NCBI RefSeq assembly: GCF_011634895.1 | Contig: NZ_SIRR01000003.1 | Span: forward strand, 124,001-188,000 | Direction of reading: 5' to 3' | Source: Rheinheimera pleomorphica | Lineage (GTDB): Bacteria; Pseudomonadota; Gammaproteobacteria; Enterobacterales; Alteromonadaceae | DNA length: 64,000 nt | In this document: positions 7,746-17,009 of the stretch, in pieces | Numbering within the stretch: the first letter of the stretch is position 1 | How the letters are laid out: each line of letters begins with the position of its first letter | Notes under the pieces: generated by a model | The model's database searches: none | Seen by the model: the letters and a program-made list of their open reading frames with translations, nothing else | What the model was told of the DNA's origin: nothing | Translations under genes and position numbers: made by a program

Positions 7746-9608
7746 ATGAGAGCAGTAAGCTTAGTAGCCGCCAGTTTAATGCTGGCAGGGTGTGGCGGCA
7801 GTTCAGATGATGACGAAGCCGTTTCGGCACAGTTATGGCAGGTATCGTCTGCCAGTACCAGCACCGCCCCGTTAACTCAGGTGGGTGGCGAGCAGCTGGC
7901 GCGCTATTTGAAATACGGTTTATATGCCCGGGCCGACATGCGACATCTTGATGGCGCTGTACCTGCACCGGCAGAGCCGGACAGTTCGGCTACTAACCTG
8001 GTAACCCAGGGCGTAGACGAAGCTGACCGGGTCAAGTTCGCCAATCAGACGTTGTATGTCAGTGGTATCAATGCTGACACCGATGCGCCTTACGTAAAAC
8101 GTTGGCAGCGCAATGACGATGGCAGCCTGACAGCACTGGCTCCGCTGGCATTGGCGCCGGGTGTGCGGCAGGTGCTGGGAATGTATGCCGCCGGCGAGCA
8201 GTTGACGGTGCTGGGCGATGATCGCTACGGCAATGTTGGTATTGCCTTGTCACAGCCGGAATGGGGAGCAGACAATGGCCGTATCAGTGTGCAGTTGTTT
8301 GAACAGGGTAACAGTGTGTATCAACTGCAGTTTGACGGCAATCTGATTAACAGTCGCCGTACTGCGGATGCGTTGTGGCTGGTGTCACGTTATCAGCCAG
8401 AAGTTACAGGATATCAACACTTTGCCGGTACTGTTGCCGCCAATGAGAGCAATATACTGGTGCTGGAAAATGCCCAGTTGCCTGACTTACTGCCAACCAG
8501 GCGGTTAAATAGCGGTCTGCCCGAACCGCTTATCGCTTCGCAGCAATGTTATCTGCCCGCAGATGCACAACCTGATGAAGGCAGTGACCAGATGGTAGTG
8601 TTAACGCGCATTGCGACAACGGCGCCTTACATGACTGAAAGCAGCTGTATTCTGGCTGCCGTGTCTGATTTTTATATGTCGGCCGAGCATCTATACCTGC
8701 ATGGCAATGTTAATTACGAAAGTCACTCTCAAACTGTTGTACACAAGTTCAGCCTGACGGATTCTGCAGTGGGGTATCAGGCAACCGGTGCCGTGGATGG
8801 CTATATAGGTGGCAGCCAAAACGCTTTTATGTTGCATGAAAAACAGCAATACCTGATGCTGCTGACATCTGACCGCAGCGACGCTGAGCTGTCACATAAA
8901 TTCTGGGTATTACAGCAACAGGGTAGCAGCCTGGCGCCTGTCGCTCAGTTACCTGACGCCACTCAGCCGGCGCAGCAGATTGGCAAGCCGGGTGAAGATA
9001 TCTACGGTGTACGCTTTGTCGGCGACCGTGCTTATGTGGTGACCTTTGAGCGCACCGACCCACTGTATACGCTGGATATCAGCAATCCGTTGCAGCCAGC
9101 CATTATTGGTGAACTGGAGATCCCCGGCTACTCAGCGTATCTGCACAGTATTAATGCTGATTTATTGTGGGGGCTGGGCCAGCAGATTGACACTGATGCT
9201 GATGGCAACCCGATATGGGACAGCGCCGGCGCGAAAATCGCATTATTTAATGTCAGCGCTAATGATGCCGTGGTGCAGGATGAACTGGTATTTACGGCGC
9301 AATATTCGCCGCTGGAATATCAGCACCATAGTCTGGCAACCCGATTGCAGGACGGTGTGACACGGATGGCGCTGCCGCTGAGCCGTTATTCAGCGGATTA
9401 CCGCGAACAAATCAGCTTGTTGACACTGGAAGTCAGCGCTAACGGTAGCCTGCATAAAACCGGCGAGTTAACGCCAGAATACAGCGGTTATGCCGGCAGC
9501 TGGGGCGCCCGTACCGTGCTGGTAAATGATGATATTTACTTTGTATTGGCTGACAAGGTGTTTCATAGCCAATGGCAGCAGCCCGAGCAGGTTTTAACAG
9601 AGTACTAA
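7746..9608 (+). CDS. Lipoprotein with C-terminal beta-propeller domain (PF09826-like)
   Basis: A 620-residue lipoprotein starting at ATG 7746: MRAVSLVAASLMLAGC is a complete lipoprotein signal with lipobox LAGC (Cys16). Two further in-frame ATGs lie at 7740 and 7710, but only 7746 gives both a good signal peptide and good spacing from AAAGGGAAG. The family mark of secreted beta-propeller proteins, a TN...QGVDEADRVKF stretch followed by LYVSG, is present about 90 residues in; the rest is WD-like beta-rich sequence. Members are found in the envelopes of marine bacteria and archaea and their function is not established. It is monocistronic, and the convergent MetR-like gene follows 23 bp downstream. 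Confidence 0.82.
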   Translation: MRAVSLVAASLMLAGCGGSSDDDEAVSAQLWQVSSASTSTAPLTQVGGEQLARYLKYGLYARADMRHLDGAVPAPAEPDSSATNLVTQGVDEADRVKFANQTLYVSGINADTDAPYVKRWQRNDDGSLTALAPLALAPGVRQVLGMYAAGEQLTVLGDDRYGNVGIALSQPEWGADNGRISVQLFEQGNSVYQLQFDGNLINSRRTADALWLVSRYQPEVTGYQHFAGTVAANESNILVLENAQLPDLLPTRRLNSGLPEPLIASQQCYLPADAQPDEGSDQMVVLTRIATTAPYMTESSCILAAVSDFYMSAEHLYLHGNVNYESHSQTVVHKFSLTDSAVGYQATGAVDGYIGGSQNAFMLHEKQQYLMLLTSDRSDAELSHKFWVLQQQGSSLAPVAQLPDATQPAQQIGKPGEDIYGVRFVGDRAYVVTFERTDPLYTLDISNPLQPAIIGELEIPGYSAYLHSINADLLWGLGQQIDTDADGNPIWDSAGAKIALFNVSANDAVVQDELVFTAQYSPLEYQHHSLATRLQDGVTRMALPLSRYSADYREQISLLTLEVSANGSLHKTGELTPEYSGYAGSWGARTVLVNDDIYFVLADKVFHSQWQQPEQVLTEY

Positions 9609-9631
9609 TTTGGCCAGCACAGTGGTTCAGC

Positions 9632-10522
9632 TTATGCTGCGCCGCTGCTTTTCGCCAGGGCAATAAAACGCTGAATATGGCTGTTTTGCTTTTCCTGCTT
9701 ACGGTAACCAACATAAATATGTTTATGAATACCGTGCTCACCCAGGCGCACTAAAGCAATCGGCAGGGAGTTGGCGTATTCCAGTGCCAGCCATTTTGGC
9801 ATCGCCGCCACACCACGGTTGGCGGCGACCATTTGCAGAATAATGTCGGTCGCTTCCAGGGTTTTATGCGCCCTTGGCATACACTGCGCTGGCAGTAAAA
9901 ACTGCTGAAAAATATCCAGCCGTGCAGTTTCTACCGGATAGGTTAACAGGGTTTGATCAGTAAGCTGTGGCGGCTGAATGGCTGCCATCGCAGCCAGCGG
10001 GTTTTGCTGGCTGACGACCAACACCAATTCGTAGCCAAACACCGGCTCAAATGCAATACGTGTTCTGTTGATGGGATCCGGTGTGATCAGCAAATCTATA
10101 TCGTAATTAAACAGCGCCGCCATACCGCCAAACTGAAAACGTTGTTTTACATCGATATCCACCCCCGGCGATTGTGCCAAAAACGGTTGTACTACCCTTA
10201 GCAGCCACTGATAGCAGGGGTGGCATTCCATACCAATGCGTAAACTGCCTTTTTCGTTGCCGGCGAACTGGCGTAGGGTGTCGTCGATGCGGTCAAACTG
10301 CGGCAACAGCCGGTTAGCCTGCTCCAGCAAATAATTACCGGCTTCGGTTAAGCGGATATTGCGGCCGTCTTTTAACCACAGGCTGATGCCGGTCTGCTGC
10401 TCAAGCTTTTTAATGCTATGACTCAGTGCTGATTGTGTCAGGTGTAACTTGCCGGCGGCCGCAGTGACTGAGCCGCTACGGCTGATTTCACGCAGAATAC
10501 TCAGGTGTATTTTCTCAATCAT
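9632..10522 (-). CDS. metR: MetR-like LysR-family regulator of methionine synthesis
   Basis: A 296-residue LysR protein starting at ATG 10520-10522 (MIEKIHLSILREI); the open frame reaches 10546, but MetR begins at MIE and the extension is not conserved. Hallmarks shared with MetR as I recall it are the helix-turn-helix around LTQSALSHSIKKLEQ, IGMECHPCYQWLL in the effector domain, and LLTYPVETARLDIFQQFL. MetR activates met genes with homocysteine as co-effector. It is divergent from mesX-mesD, and the gap contains MetR-box-like sequences, so the likely job is activation of that pair and control of itself. The symbol rests on similarity and context and could be a MetR paralogue. Confidence 0.82.
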   Translation of the reverse strand: MIEKIHLSILREISRSGSVTAAAGKLHLTQSALSHSIKKLEQQTGISLWLKDGRNIRLTEAGNYLLEQANRLLPQFDRIDDTLRQFAGNEKGSLRIGMECHPCYQWLLRVVQPFLAQSPGVDIDVKQRFQFGGMAALFNYDIDLLITPDPINRTRIAFEPVFGYELVLVVSQQNPLAAMAAIQPPQLTDQTLLTYPVETARLDIFQQFLLPAQCMPRAHKTLEATDIILQMVAANRGVAAMPKWLALEYANSLPIALVRLGEHGIHKHIYVGYRKQEKQNSHIQRFIALAKSSGAA

Positions 10523-10532
10523 GGCTAACCTA

Positions 10533-10663
10533 TGAATAAAAATCATTAAATGACAAAGGTACAGTGTTTTTATTTATTGGTATAGCGCTTAGGGTGAAAA
10601 CAGTCTTAATCATGTTAAGTGGTAATTGATGAGATAATTTCATTAAATAATGAAAAAGTATCA
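10533..10663. promoter_or_regulatory. MetR-box-like operator cluster
   Basis: Three near matches to the MetR consensus TGAA-N5-TTCA lie between metR and mesX, each one base off: TGAATAAAAATCA at 10533-10545, TGAGATAATTTCA at 10630-10642 and TGAAAAAGTATCA at 10651-10663. The last two sit on a palindrome, TTTCATTA/TAATGAAA at 10638-10645 and 10648-10655. The region is very A/T rich, so chance matches are possible; the location is the main support. Confidence 0.5.
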
Positions 10664-10706
10664 TTTTTAATCATAAAAAATTGCGCCTATGCTTACTGGC
10701 AAGTTT

Positions 10707-10722
10707 GGACGTCCAGATGTCT
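10707..10722 (+). promoter_or_regulatory. MetJ operator (two adjacent met boxes)
   Basis: GGACGTCCAGATGTCT matches two tandem met boxes (consensus AGACGTCT repeated) at 13 of 16 positions. It lies 65 bp before the mesX start, where MetJ with S-adenosylmethionine would repress mesX-mesD. Confidence 0.65.
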
Positions 10723-10787
10723 TTATATGGTGTCCCCTAGCAAAAAGTATTTCAGCTGACGGCAAAGCAGCAATGAGGATGGCAAAG

Positions 10788-11756
10788 ATGAGCAATGAGT
10801 TTACTTTCAGCATTACGCGACAGGCATTTGATGAGCATTATCAGCCGGCCGACAGCACACGGCTGACCACTAATTTCGCTAATCTGGCCCGGGGTGAAAG
10901 CCGCCGGCAAAATTTACGCAATGCGCTAACGATGATTAACAACAGGTTTAATGCCCTGGCGCAATGGGATAACCCGACAGCTGATCGGTACGCTGTAGCG
11001 CTCGATATCGTATCGGTTGATATCCAGATTGCCGGCAGCAGCCAGCGCTTTCCATCGATTGAAGTATTGCAAACCCATATTATCGACCACAAAACAAATG
11101 AGCGAATTGCTGGTATTGTCGGCAATAACTTTTCGTCATACCTGCGCGACTACGACTTTAGCGTACTGCTGCTTGAACACAATAAACAGCAGGCACAATT
11201 CAGTATTCCGGCAAATTTTGGCGAACTGCACGGCAAGCTGTTTCAGTGTTTCGTTAATTCAGAGACATACCAACAGCATTTTACTAAGCCGCCGGTTATT
11301 TGCCTGAGTGTGTCAGATAATAAAATCTATTACCGCACTGAAAACCGGCATCCGGTACTTGGGGTGGAATACCAGCCTAATGAGTCATCATTAACAGAGC
11401 AATACTTTAACAAGATGGGGCTGCAGGTGCGCTATTTTATGCCGGCAAACAGTGTGGCACCGCTGGCGTTTTACTTTATTGGTGACTTGCTGAACGACTA
11501 CAGCAACCTGGAGCTGATTAGCACTATCAGCACCATGGAAACCTTTCAGAAGATTTACCGACCGGAAATCTATAATGCCAATGCGGTGGCAGGCAGATGC
11601 TATCAGCCCAATCTGAAAAATGCCGATCACTCAATCACGCAGATAGTGTATGACCGCGAGGAGCGCAGCCGTTTAGCCATTGAACAAGGCAAATTTGCCG
11701 AGCAGCATTTTATTAAGCCGCACCAGGCCAGATTACAGCAGTGGAGCTTAATATGA
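10788..11756 (+). CDS. mesX: MesX, DUF1852 partner of the MesD methionine synthase
   Basis: A 322-residue DUF1852 protein. I start it at ATG 10788 (MSNEFTFSITRQAFDEHYQP) because the DUF1852 family begins there and a GAGG lies 9 nt before it; the frame runs further upstream through the MetJ operator, which cannot be coding. The block TRLTTNFANLARGESRRQNL is strongly family-like. In other proteobacteria MesX is required by MesD, a folate-independent and oxygen-dependent methionine synthase; its exact chemistry is unsettled in my knowledge. It overlaps mesD by 4 bp (ATGA), indicating translational coupling. A MetJ site and MetR-like boxes lie upstream. Confidence 0.87.
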   Translation: MSNEFTFSITRQAFDEHYQPADSTRLTTNFANLARGESRRQNLRNALTMINNRFNALAQWDNPTADRYAVALDIVSVDIQIAGSSQRFPSIEVLQTHIIDHKTNERIAGIVGNNFSSYLRDYDFSVLLLEHNKQQAQFSIPANFGELHGKLFQCFVNSETYQQHFTKPPVICLSVSDNKIYYRTENRHPVLGVEYQPNESSLTEQYFNKMGLQVRYFMPANSVAPLAFYFIGDLLNDYSNLELISTISTMETFQKIYRPEIYNANAVAGRCYQPNLKNADHSITQIVYDREERSRLAIEQGKFAEQHFIKPHQARLQQWSLI

Positions 11757-12784
11757 CGCTATTACTTCCTACTTCAACCGCCGGCAGCTTACCTAAACCG
11801 CTCTGGCTGGCACAGCCGCAAACGCTGTGGTCGCCTTGGAAATTGCAGGGTGATGAGCTTGTTAGTGGTAAACAGGACGCACTTAGCCTGGCACTGCAGC
11901 AGCAACAACAGGCAGGCATTGATATTGTTAGTGATGGCGAGCAAACGCGGCAGCATTTTGTTACCAGCTTTATCGAGCATTTAAACGGCGTTGACTTTGT
12001 TAACCGCAAAACGGTGCGCATTCGTAACCGTTATGATGCCAGTGTGCCCACTGTCGTGGGGCCGGTATCCAGGCAACAACCGGTATTTGTTGCCGACGCA
12101 AAGTTTTTACGCCAGCAAACCACACAGCCAATAAAGTGGGCCTTGCCTGGGCCGATGACGATGATCGACACCTTGCATGATGACTATTATAAAAGCCGCG
12201 AAAAACTGGCGTGGGAGTTTGCCAAAATACTCAATGAAGAAGCCAAAGAGCTGGAGGCGGCCGGGGTGGATATTATTCAGTTTGATGAGCCGGCCTTTAA
12301 TGTGTTTTTTGACGACGTTAACGACTGGGGCATCGCCTGTTTAGAGCGCGCCATCGAGGGCCTAAACTGCGAAACTGCGGTGCATATTTGCTATGGCTAC
12401 GGCATTCAGGCCAATACCGACTGGAAAAAAACGCTCGGTAGCGAATGGCGCCAGTACGAGCAGATTTTCCCCAAACTGCAGCAATCGAACATCGATATTA
12501 TATCCTTGGAGTGTCATAACTCGCGGGTACCGCTGGAGCTGCTGGCGCTTATCCGTGGCAAAAAAGTAATGGTCGGTGCCATCGATGTGGCCACTGATAC
12601 CATTGAAACAGCGGAACAAGTCGCCGACACCTTGCGCAAAGCGCTGCAGTATGTCGATGCCGATAAATTGTATCCCTGCACCAACTGCGGCATGGCGCCA
12701 TTAGCGCGCCCCATCGCACAGGGCAAACTGCAGGCGTTAACCGCTGGCGCCGCTATCGTGCGCCAGGAGCTGCAGCGCAGGTAG
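11753..12784 (+). CDS. mesD: MesD, folate-independent methionine synthase (MetE C-terminal-like)
   Basis: A 343-residue protein homologous to only the C-terminal catalytic half of cobalamin-independent methionine synthase MetE, which is about 750 residues. The zinc/thiol ligands can be seen: His and Cys in AVHICYGYG, a Cys in ISLECHNSR and Cys residues in YPCTNCGMAPL; DGEQTRQHF and QFDEPAFN are core MetE motifs. The start is ATG 11753, overlapping mesX by 4 bp with GGAG upstream; a GTG at 11741 is in frame but less likely. It methylates homocysteine to methionine without methyl-folate, together with MesX. The missing N-terminal domain is typical for this family, not a truncation. Confidence 0.88.
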   Translation: MTLLLPTSTAGSLPKPLWLAQPQTLWSPWKLQGDELVSGKQDALSLALQQQQQAGIDIVSDGEQTRQHFVTSFIEHLNGVDFVNRKTVRIRNRYDASVPTVVGPVSRQQPVFVADAKFLRQQTTQPIKWALPGPMTMIDTLHDDYYKSREKLAWEFAKILNEEAKELEAAGVDIIQFDEPAFNVFFDDVNDWGIACLERAIEGLNCETAVHICYGYGIQANTDWKKTLGSEWRQYEQIFPKLQQSNIDIISLECHNSRVPLELLALIRGKKVMVGAIDVATDTIETAEQVADTLRKALQYVDADKLYPCTNCGMAPLARPIAQGKLQALTAGAAIVRQELQRR

Positions 12785-12793
12785 TCAGCTGGG

Positions 12794-13579
12794 TTACAAC
12801 ACCGATAATTTGCTGTTTGGAATATCGGTAACCAGCATATGGCCGGGGCTGTGGGTAATACAAAAATCCAACCCGGCGTTGGCAATGGCAACCTGCGGCG
12901 TGACGCCACAAGCCCAGAAAACCGGCACTTCACCCGGCTTTATTGTCACCGCATCACCAAAGTCGGGCTTAGTGATATCACTGATGCCAATTGCCGCCGG
13001 GTCGCCAAAATGCACTGGCGCGCCATGCACCTGTGGGAAGCGTGAACAGATTTGAATCGCCCGTATTGCATCGGCCGGAAGCATCGGCCGCATACTGACG
13101 ACCATACCACCATGAAACACCCCGGCCGGGCTGCAGGCGATATTGGTGCGGTACATCGGCACATTAACCTTCTCTGTGATATTGCGGATTTCCAGGCCAT
13201 CAGCCAGCAAGGATTCTTCAAACGAAAACGAGCAGCCAATTAAAAAGGTGACTAAATCATCGCGCCAGTAGTCGCGTACATCAGTGACTTCTTCAACTAA
13301 CTGCCCCTGACGGAAAATACGGTAGCGCGGTAAATCGCTGCGAATATCTAAATCTTGCGCCAACGCCGGCATATCAATAGCACCCGGCGCAGCCGCCATG
13401 CCTAAAAGCGGGCAGGGCTTGGGGTTAAAGTGACAAAACTGCAAAAAATCAGCGGCGTATTGCTTGGGCAAAATGGCCATATTGGCCTGCACAAAGCCCG
13501 GCGCTAAACCGGAGGTATTGCCACTAAAAGCGCCACTGCGGCACTGCAAACGTAACTGATAGGGGGTTAACACAGACAT
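12794..13579 (-). CDS. Putative hydro-lyase, DUF1445/UPF0317 family
   Basis: A 261-residue cytosolic protein starting at ATG 13577-13579. It has the conserved stretches of the DUF1445 (PF07286) putative hydro-lyase family: [56 protein letters not shown] and the C-terminal [11 protein letters not shown]. Relatives include D-glutamate cyclase and YcsI-type proteins, so hydration or dehydration of a small carboxylic acid is likely, but the substrate is not known. Its 3' end converges on mesD with 9 bp between stop codons. It stands alone on the minus strand, downstream of recG. Confidence 0.85.
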   Translation of the reverse strand: MSVLTPYQLRLQCRSGAFSGNTSGLAPGFVQANMAILPKQYAADFLQFCHFNPKPCPLLGMAAAPGAIDMPALAQDLDIRSDLPRYRIFRQGQLVEEVTDVRDYWRDDLVTFLIGCSFSFEESLLADGLEIRNITEKVNVPMYRTNIACSPAGVFHGGMVVSMRPMLPADAIRAIQICSRFPQVHGAPVHFGDPAAIGISDITKPDFGDAVTIKPGEVPVFWACGVTPQVAIANAGLDFCITHSPGHMLVTDIPNSKLSVL

Positions 13580-13688
13580 AAACCACTCCGGGCAGATTAA
13601 ATAAAGGCAGTGTAAATCAGCTGCGGCTTATTAAACAGTGTGCTGCGATAGGTTAAAGCGATGGCGCGTTCAGGCAGAACTGCCAGGT

Positions 13689-15770
13689 TCAGGCATTACC
13701 GTAAATTTCTTTATTCGCCAGCCAGCGCTTAATTAACTGCTCGCTGGCATTTTTATTTTGCTGCCATAACGTAGTGGCGATTTGCTGCGCTTGTGGCAGT
13801 AGCTCGGCGTCACGGCTAAGATCGGCAATTTTAAACTGCAGCACACCGGTCTGACGGGTACCAAGCAGCTCACCGGGACCACGTATTTCCAAATCGCGCT
13901 GGGCAATGACAAAGCCGTCGTTAGAATCACGCAGCACGCCAAGCCGGGCCTGGGCGGTTTTCGATAGCGGCGCGTGGTACAGCAATACGCAGTGCGAGGC
14001 GGTGCTGCCCCGGCCAACCCGGCCCCGTAGCTGATGTAACTGGGCCAAACCCAGCCGCTCTGGGTTTTCAATAATCATTAAACTGGCGTTGGGCACATCG
14101 ACACCGACCTCTATGACAGTGGTGGCGACCAGCAAGTCCAGCTCGGCGCTACTAAACTGCTGCATCACCGCTTGTTTTTCGGCTGCCTTTAGCCGGCCAT
14201 GTACCAGGCCGATGCGTAAATCCGGTAGTGCCTGTTGCAGCAATAATAAGGTGTCTTCAGCGGCCTGATTTTGCAGCGTTTCCGACTCTTCAATTAAGGT
14301 ACAGACCCAATAGGCCTGGCGCTGCTCGGTTTTTACTGCGCTGCGCACCCGCTCGATAATATCATCACGCCGCGTATCCGGTATCGCCACCGTGGTCACC
14401 GGCGTGCGGCCCGGGGGCAGTTCATCGATAATTGAGGTATCCAGGTCGGCATAAGCGGTCATTGCCAGGGTGCGCGGTATCGGGGTGGCCGTCATCACCA
14501 GTTGATGCGGGTACTTACCTTCGATGCCGCCTTTTTCCCGCAGCGCCAGCCGTTGATGCACACCAAAGCGGTGCTGCTCGTCGATAATAATCAGCGCCAA
14601 GCGGCTAAACTCAACCTGCTGCTGAAACAGCGCATGGGTGCCCACCACCATTTGTGCGCTGCCATCGCTAATAGCGCTAAGCGTGGCTTGCCGTGCTTTG
14701 CCTTTGGTTTTACCGCCCAGCCAGGCCACGGCAATGCCAAGTGGCACAAACCAACGGGAAAAATTAGCGGCGTGTTGCTCGGCCAGTAACTCGGTAGGTG
14801 CCATTAACGCTACCTGATAACCATTGCCAATGGCGGTAAGTGCCGCCAGCGCCGCGACCAGGGTTTTACCTGAGCCGACATCGCCTTGCACCAGACGCAG
14901 CATTGGCAGGCTTTGGCCTAAGTCATGACGGATCTCGCTGGTTACCCGCTGCTGTGCCTCAGTCGGTGCAAACGGCAGCGCGGCTAAAAAGCGCTGCTGC
15001 AAGCTGTTGTCTATCTGCAGTGCTACGGCCTGTTGCTGCTGGCTTTGGCTGCGTAGCTTATACATGCTTAGCTGCTGCGCGACTAACTCTTCGATGATTA
15101 GCCGCTGCTGTGCCGGGTGTTTACCCAACTCCAGCAATTGCAGGCTGGCATCCGGTGGTGGCCGGTGAATATATTGCAGTGCATCCGTTAACGACCAGCC
15201 TTGCGCCAGGCTGCCGGCCAGATATTCATCCGGTTGGCTGCGCTGTAAATACTGCAGGGCCGCGTTGGTCAGGTTACGCCAGGTGGCCTGGCGCAGACCC
15301 TCGGTAGTAGGGTAAATCGGTGTCAGGGTTTCGCTGACTTCGGTCAGCAGTTCGTCATTGTGTACCCGGTATTCCGGGTGCAGCATTTCCAGCCCGCGCG
15401 GGCCGCGTTTGGCTTCACCAAAACAGCGCAGCAGCACACCCGGTGTAATGGCATTTTTTTGTGCCGCACTAAAATGAAAAAACCGCAGCGTCAGATAGCC
15501 GCTACCGTCTTTAATTTTCACCAGCCAGCTGCGCCTTTTGCCCAGTTGAATGTCGCTGCTGACCACCTCACCCAACACAGTGCCGTGCATTAGTGGCATT
15601 AAATCGGCGATAGCATAAATGCGGGTGCGGTCTTCATAGCGCAGTGGCAGGTGAAACAGTATGTCCTGCATGCTAAAAATGCCGAGTTTATCCAGCTTTT
15701 CGGCCACTTTAGCGCCGACACCTTTAATGGCGGATACCGGCAGATTGGCCAGGGTTGTGCCTGATGACAT
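13689..15770 (-). CDS. recG: ATP-dependent DNA helicase RecG
   Basis: A 693-residue, full-length RecG, the branch-migration helicase that regresses stalled forks and processes recombination intermediates. The N-terminal wedge/OB domain starts PVSAIKGVGAKVAEKLDKLG and includes LPLRYEDRT. The helicase core carries Walker A GDVGSGKT at about residue 297, the DEQH box in IIIDEQHRFGVHQR, MTATPIPRTLA, and motif VI around QLRGRVGRG. The C-terminal KIADLSRDAELL is typical. ATG 15768-15770 overlaps the stop of the upstream substrate-binding protein gene by one base (TGATG), so it is the last gene of the gmk-rpoZ-spoT-ridA-SBP-recG run. Confidence 0.97.
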   Translation of the reverse strand: MSSGTTLANLPVSAIKGVGAKVAEKLDKLGIFSMQDILFHLPLRYEDRTRIYAIADLMPLMHGTVLGEVVSSDIQLGKRRSWLVKIKDGSGYLTLRFFHFSAAQKNAITPGVLLRCFGEAKRGPRGLEMLHPEYRVHNDELLTEVSETLTPIYPTTEGLRQATWRNLTNAALQYLQRSQPDEYLAGSLAQGWSLTDALQYIHRPPPDASLQLLELGKHPAQQRLIIEELVAQQLSMYKLRSQSQQQQAVALQIDNSLQQRFLAALPFAPTEAQQRVTSEIRHDLGQSLPMLRLVQGDVGSGKTLVAALAALTAIGNGYQVALMAPTELLAEQHAANFSRWFVPLGIAVAWLGGKTKGKARQATLSAISDGSAQMVVGTHALFQQQVEFSRLALIIIDEQHRFGVHQRLALREKGGIEGKYPHQLVMTATPIPRTLAMTAYADLDTSIIDELPPGRTPVTTVAIPDTRRDDIIERVRSAVKTEQRQAYWVCTLIEESETLQNQAAEDTLLLLQQALPDLRIGLVHGRLKAAEKQAVMQQFSSAELDLLVATTVIEVGVDVPNASLMIIENPERLGLAQLHQLRGRVGRGSTASHCVLLYHAPLSKTAQARLGVLRDSNDGFVIAQRDLEIRGPGELLGTRQTGVLQFKIADLSRDAELLPQAQQIATTLWQQNKNASEQLIKRWLANKEIYGNA

Positions 15771-16606
15771 CAGGGTTGCTGTGCCATAGCCGGTGACAGC
15801 TGTGTTTGGGTGGGCTCGGCATACAGGCTTGCCACAGTGCCATCGGCTATCATCGCGGCCAGATGCTGGCGCAGCAGTGGCTCCAGGTGAGCATAGGGGC
15901 TTAAACGTGATAAACCGATATGAATAAAGCTGGGTTGGCCGCGGCTGAAGTCGATTTTGGCCCGGCGAAAACGGTGCGCATAGCCCGCGGTGTTATCAAT
16001 AGCATTGGAGGTGCTGATTGTTGGCGCTATTAAACCATCCAACCTGCCGCGAAACACCATCTCTAAGCCGGCCTCTATACTATCAACTTCAACCACATGG
16101 CGCTGATTCTCAGCCAGCAGTGCCATTAATGCCGGTGAATACAGGTAGCCGCGAATAGTGACCAGTGTCAGTTGCTGTAGCTGAGCTTCGGTTTCCACTC
16201 TGCGTTTGTCGCTGTGGCGCATAAACAAGCTTTCCGGCACGGTTTCGTTGTATGGCAGCAGGTGCATAATGGCATCACGTTCGGCACTGAATTTCAGGTT
16301 CGACATCAGGTCCACTTTACCTTCAGCCATCAGACGAAAGCAGCGGGCGACAGCTGTACGTGGTGTGAATACCAGCTTAAAACCGGCGCGCCGCGCCAGC
16401 TCCTGCATCAGATCAACGGAGGGGCCATATGGCGTGCGCACATCCTCATAATGATGAAAACGTGCAAAGTGATCCAGACACCACAACAGCTGTGGCTCAC
16501 CGGCACTGCTGCGTGGCACAGGCTCTTCGGCCTTGGCGATACAGCTCCAAAGTACCGTGAGCAACAGTGCGGCTAGGGTAAGGTACTGCGTGCACGACTT
16601 TGTCAT
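15770..16606 (-). CDS. Periplasmic substrate-binding protein (SBP_bac_3-like)
   Basis: A 278-residue exported protein. Residues 1 to about 26 are a signal peptide (LTLAALLLTVLWSCIAKA). The mature part looks like a small type II periplasmic binding protein: YGPSVDLMQELARRAGFKLVF, then RCFRLMAEGKVDLMSNLKFSAER, as in amino-acid-binding SBP_bac_3 proteins. No ABC permease or ATPase is nearby, so it may be a stand-alone sensor-like binding protein, common in Alteromonadales. It lies between ridA (5-bp gap) and recG (1-bp overlap) inside the spoT operon, a place held by trmH in Escherichia coli. The ligand is unknown. Confidence 0.75.
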   Translation of the reverse strand: MTKSCTQYLTLAALLLTVLWSCIAKAEEPVPRSSAGEPQLLWCLDHFARFHHYEDVRTPYGPSVDLMQELARRAGFKLVFTPRTAVARCFRLMAEGKVDLMSNLKFSAERDAIMHLLPYNETVPESLFMRHSDKRRVETEAQLQQLTLVTIRGYLYSPALMALLAENQRHVVEVDSIEAGLEMVFRGRLDGLIAPTISTSNAIDNTAGYAHRFRRAKIDFSRGQPSFIHIGLSRLSPYAHLEPLLRQHLAAMIADGTVASLYAEPTQTQLSPAMAQQP

Positions 16607-16611
16607 AACCG

Positions 16612-17004
16612 TCAGTGCGTTGAGGGCACTTCCATTACGCCATCAATTTCAATCTGGGCACCGCGGGGTAAGGCTGATACCTGCACTGCAGCCCGGGCCG
16701 GGTAGGGTTCAGCAAAATACTGGCTCATGATCTCGTTAACGCTGGCAAACTGGCTTAAATCGGTGAGGAAAATATTCACTTTGACCATATCATTTAAGCT
16801 GCCACCGGCGGCGTCGCATACCGCTGCCAGGTTTTTAAACACCTGATGGGTTTGCTCGGCAAAGTTGTCCGATACCATTTGCATTGTTGCGGGCACCAGC
16901 GGAATTTGGCCGGACAGATACACTGTAGTACCAATTTTTACCGCCTGGCTGTAGGTGCCTATAGCGGCCGGGGCATCACTGGTACGAATAATCACTTTAG
17001 ACAT
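16612..17004 (-). CDS. ridA: RidA-family enamine/imine deaminase
   Basis: A 130-residue member of the RidA/YjgF/TdcF family, which hydrolyses reactive enamine/imine intermediates such as 2-aminoacrylate released by PLP enzymes. Visible family marks are [12 protein letters not shown] near the N-terminus, [11 protein letters not shown], and [20 protein letters not shown] at the C-terminus, which contains the conserved catalytic Arg and Glu. It starts 5 bp after the spoT stop and its own stop is 5 bp before the binding-protein gene, so it is co-transcribed; spoT-ridA adjacency is common in gammaproteobacteria. Confidence 0.95.
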   Translation of the reverse strand: MSKVIIRTSDAPAAIGTYSQAVKIGTTVYLSGQIPLVPATMQMVSDNFAEQTHQVFKNLAAVCDAAGGSLNDMVKVNIFLTDLSQFASVNEIMSQYFAEPYPARAAVQVSALPRGAQIEIDGVMEVPSTH

Positions 17005-17009
17005 GAATG

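Noticed and set aside
10689-10787. An N-terminal extension of MesX.
   Set aside because: It would code through the MetJ operator and DUF1852 proteins start at the MSNEF-like position.
10547-10787. A SAM riboswitch before mesX.
   Set aside because: No recognisable SAM riboswitch core; the region is A/T rich and protein operators (MetJ, MetR) explain it better.
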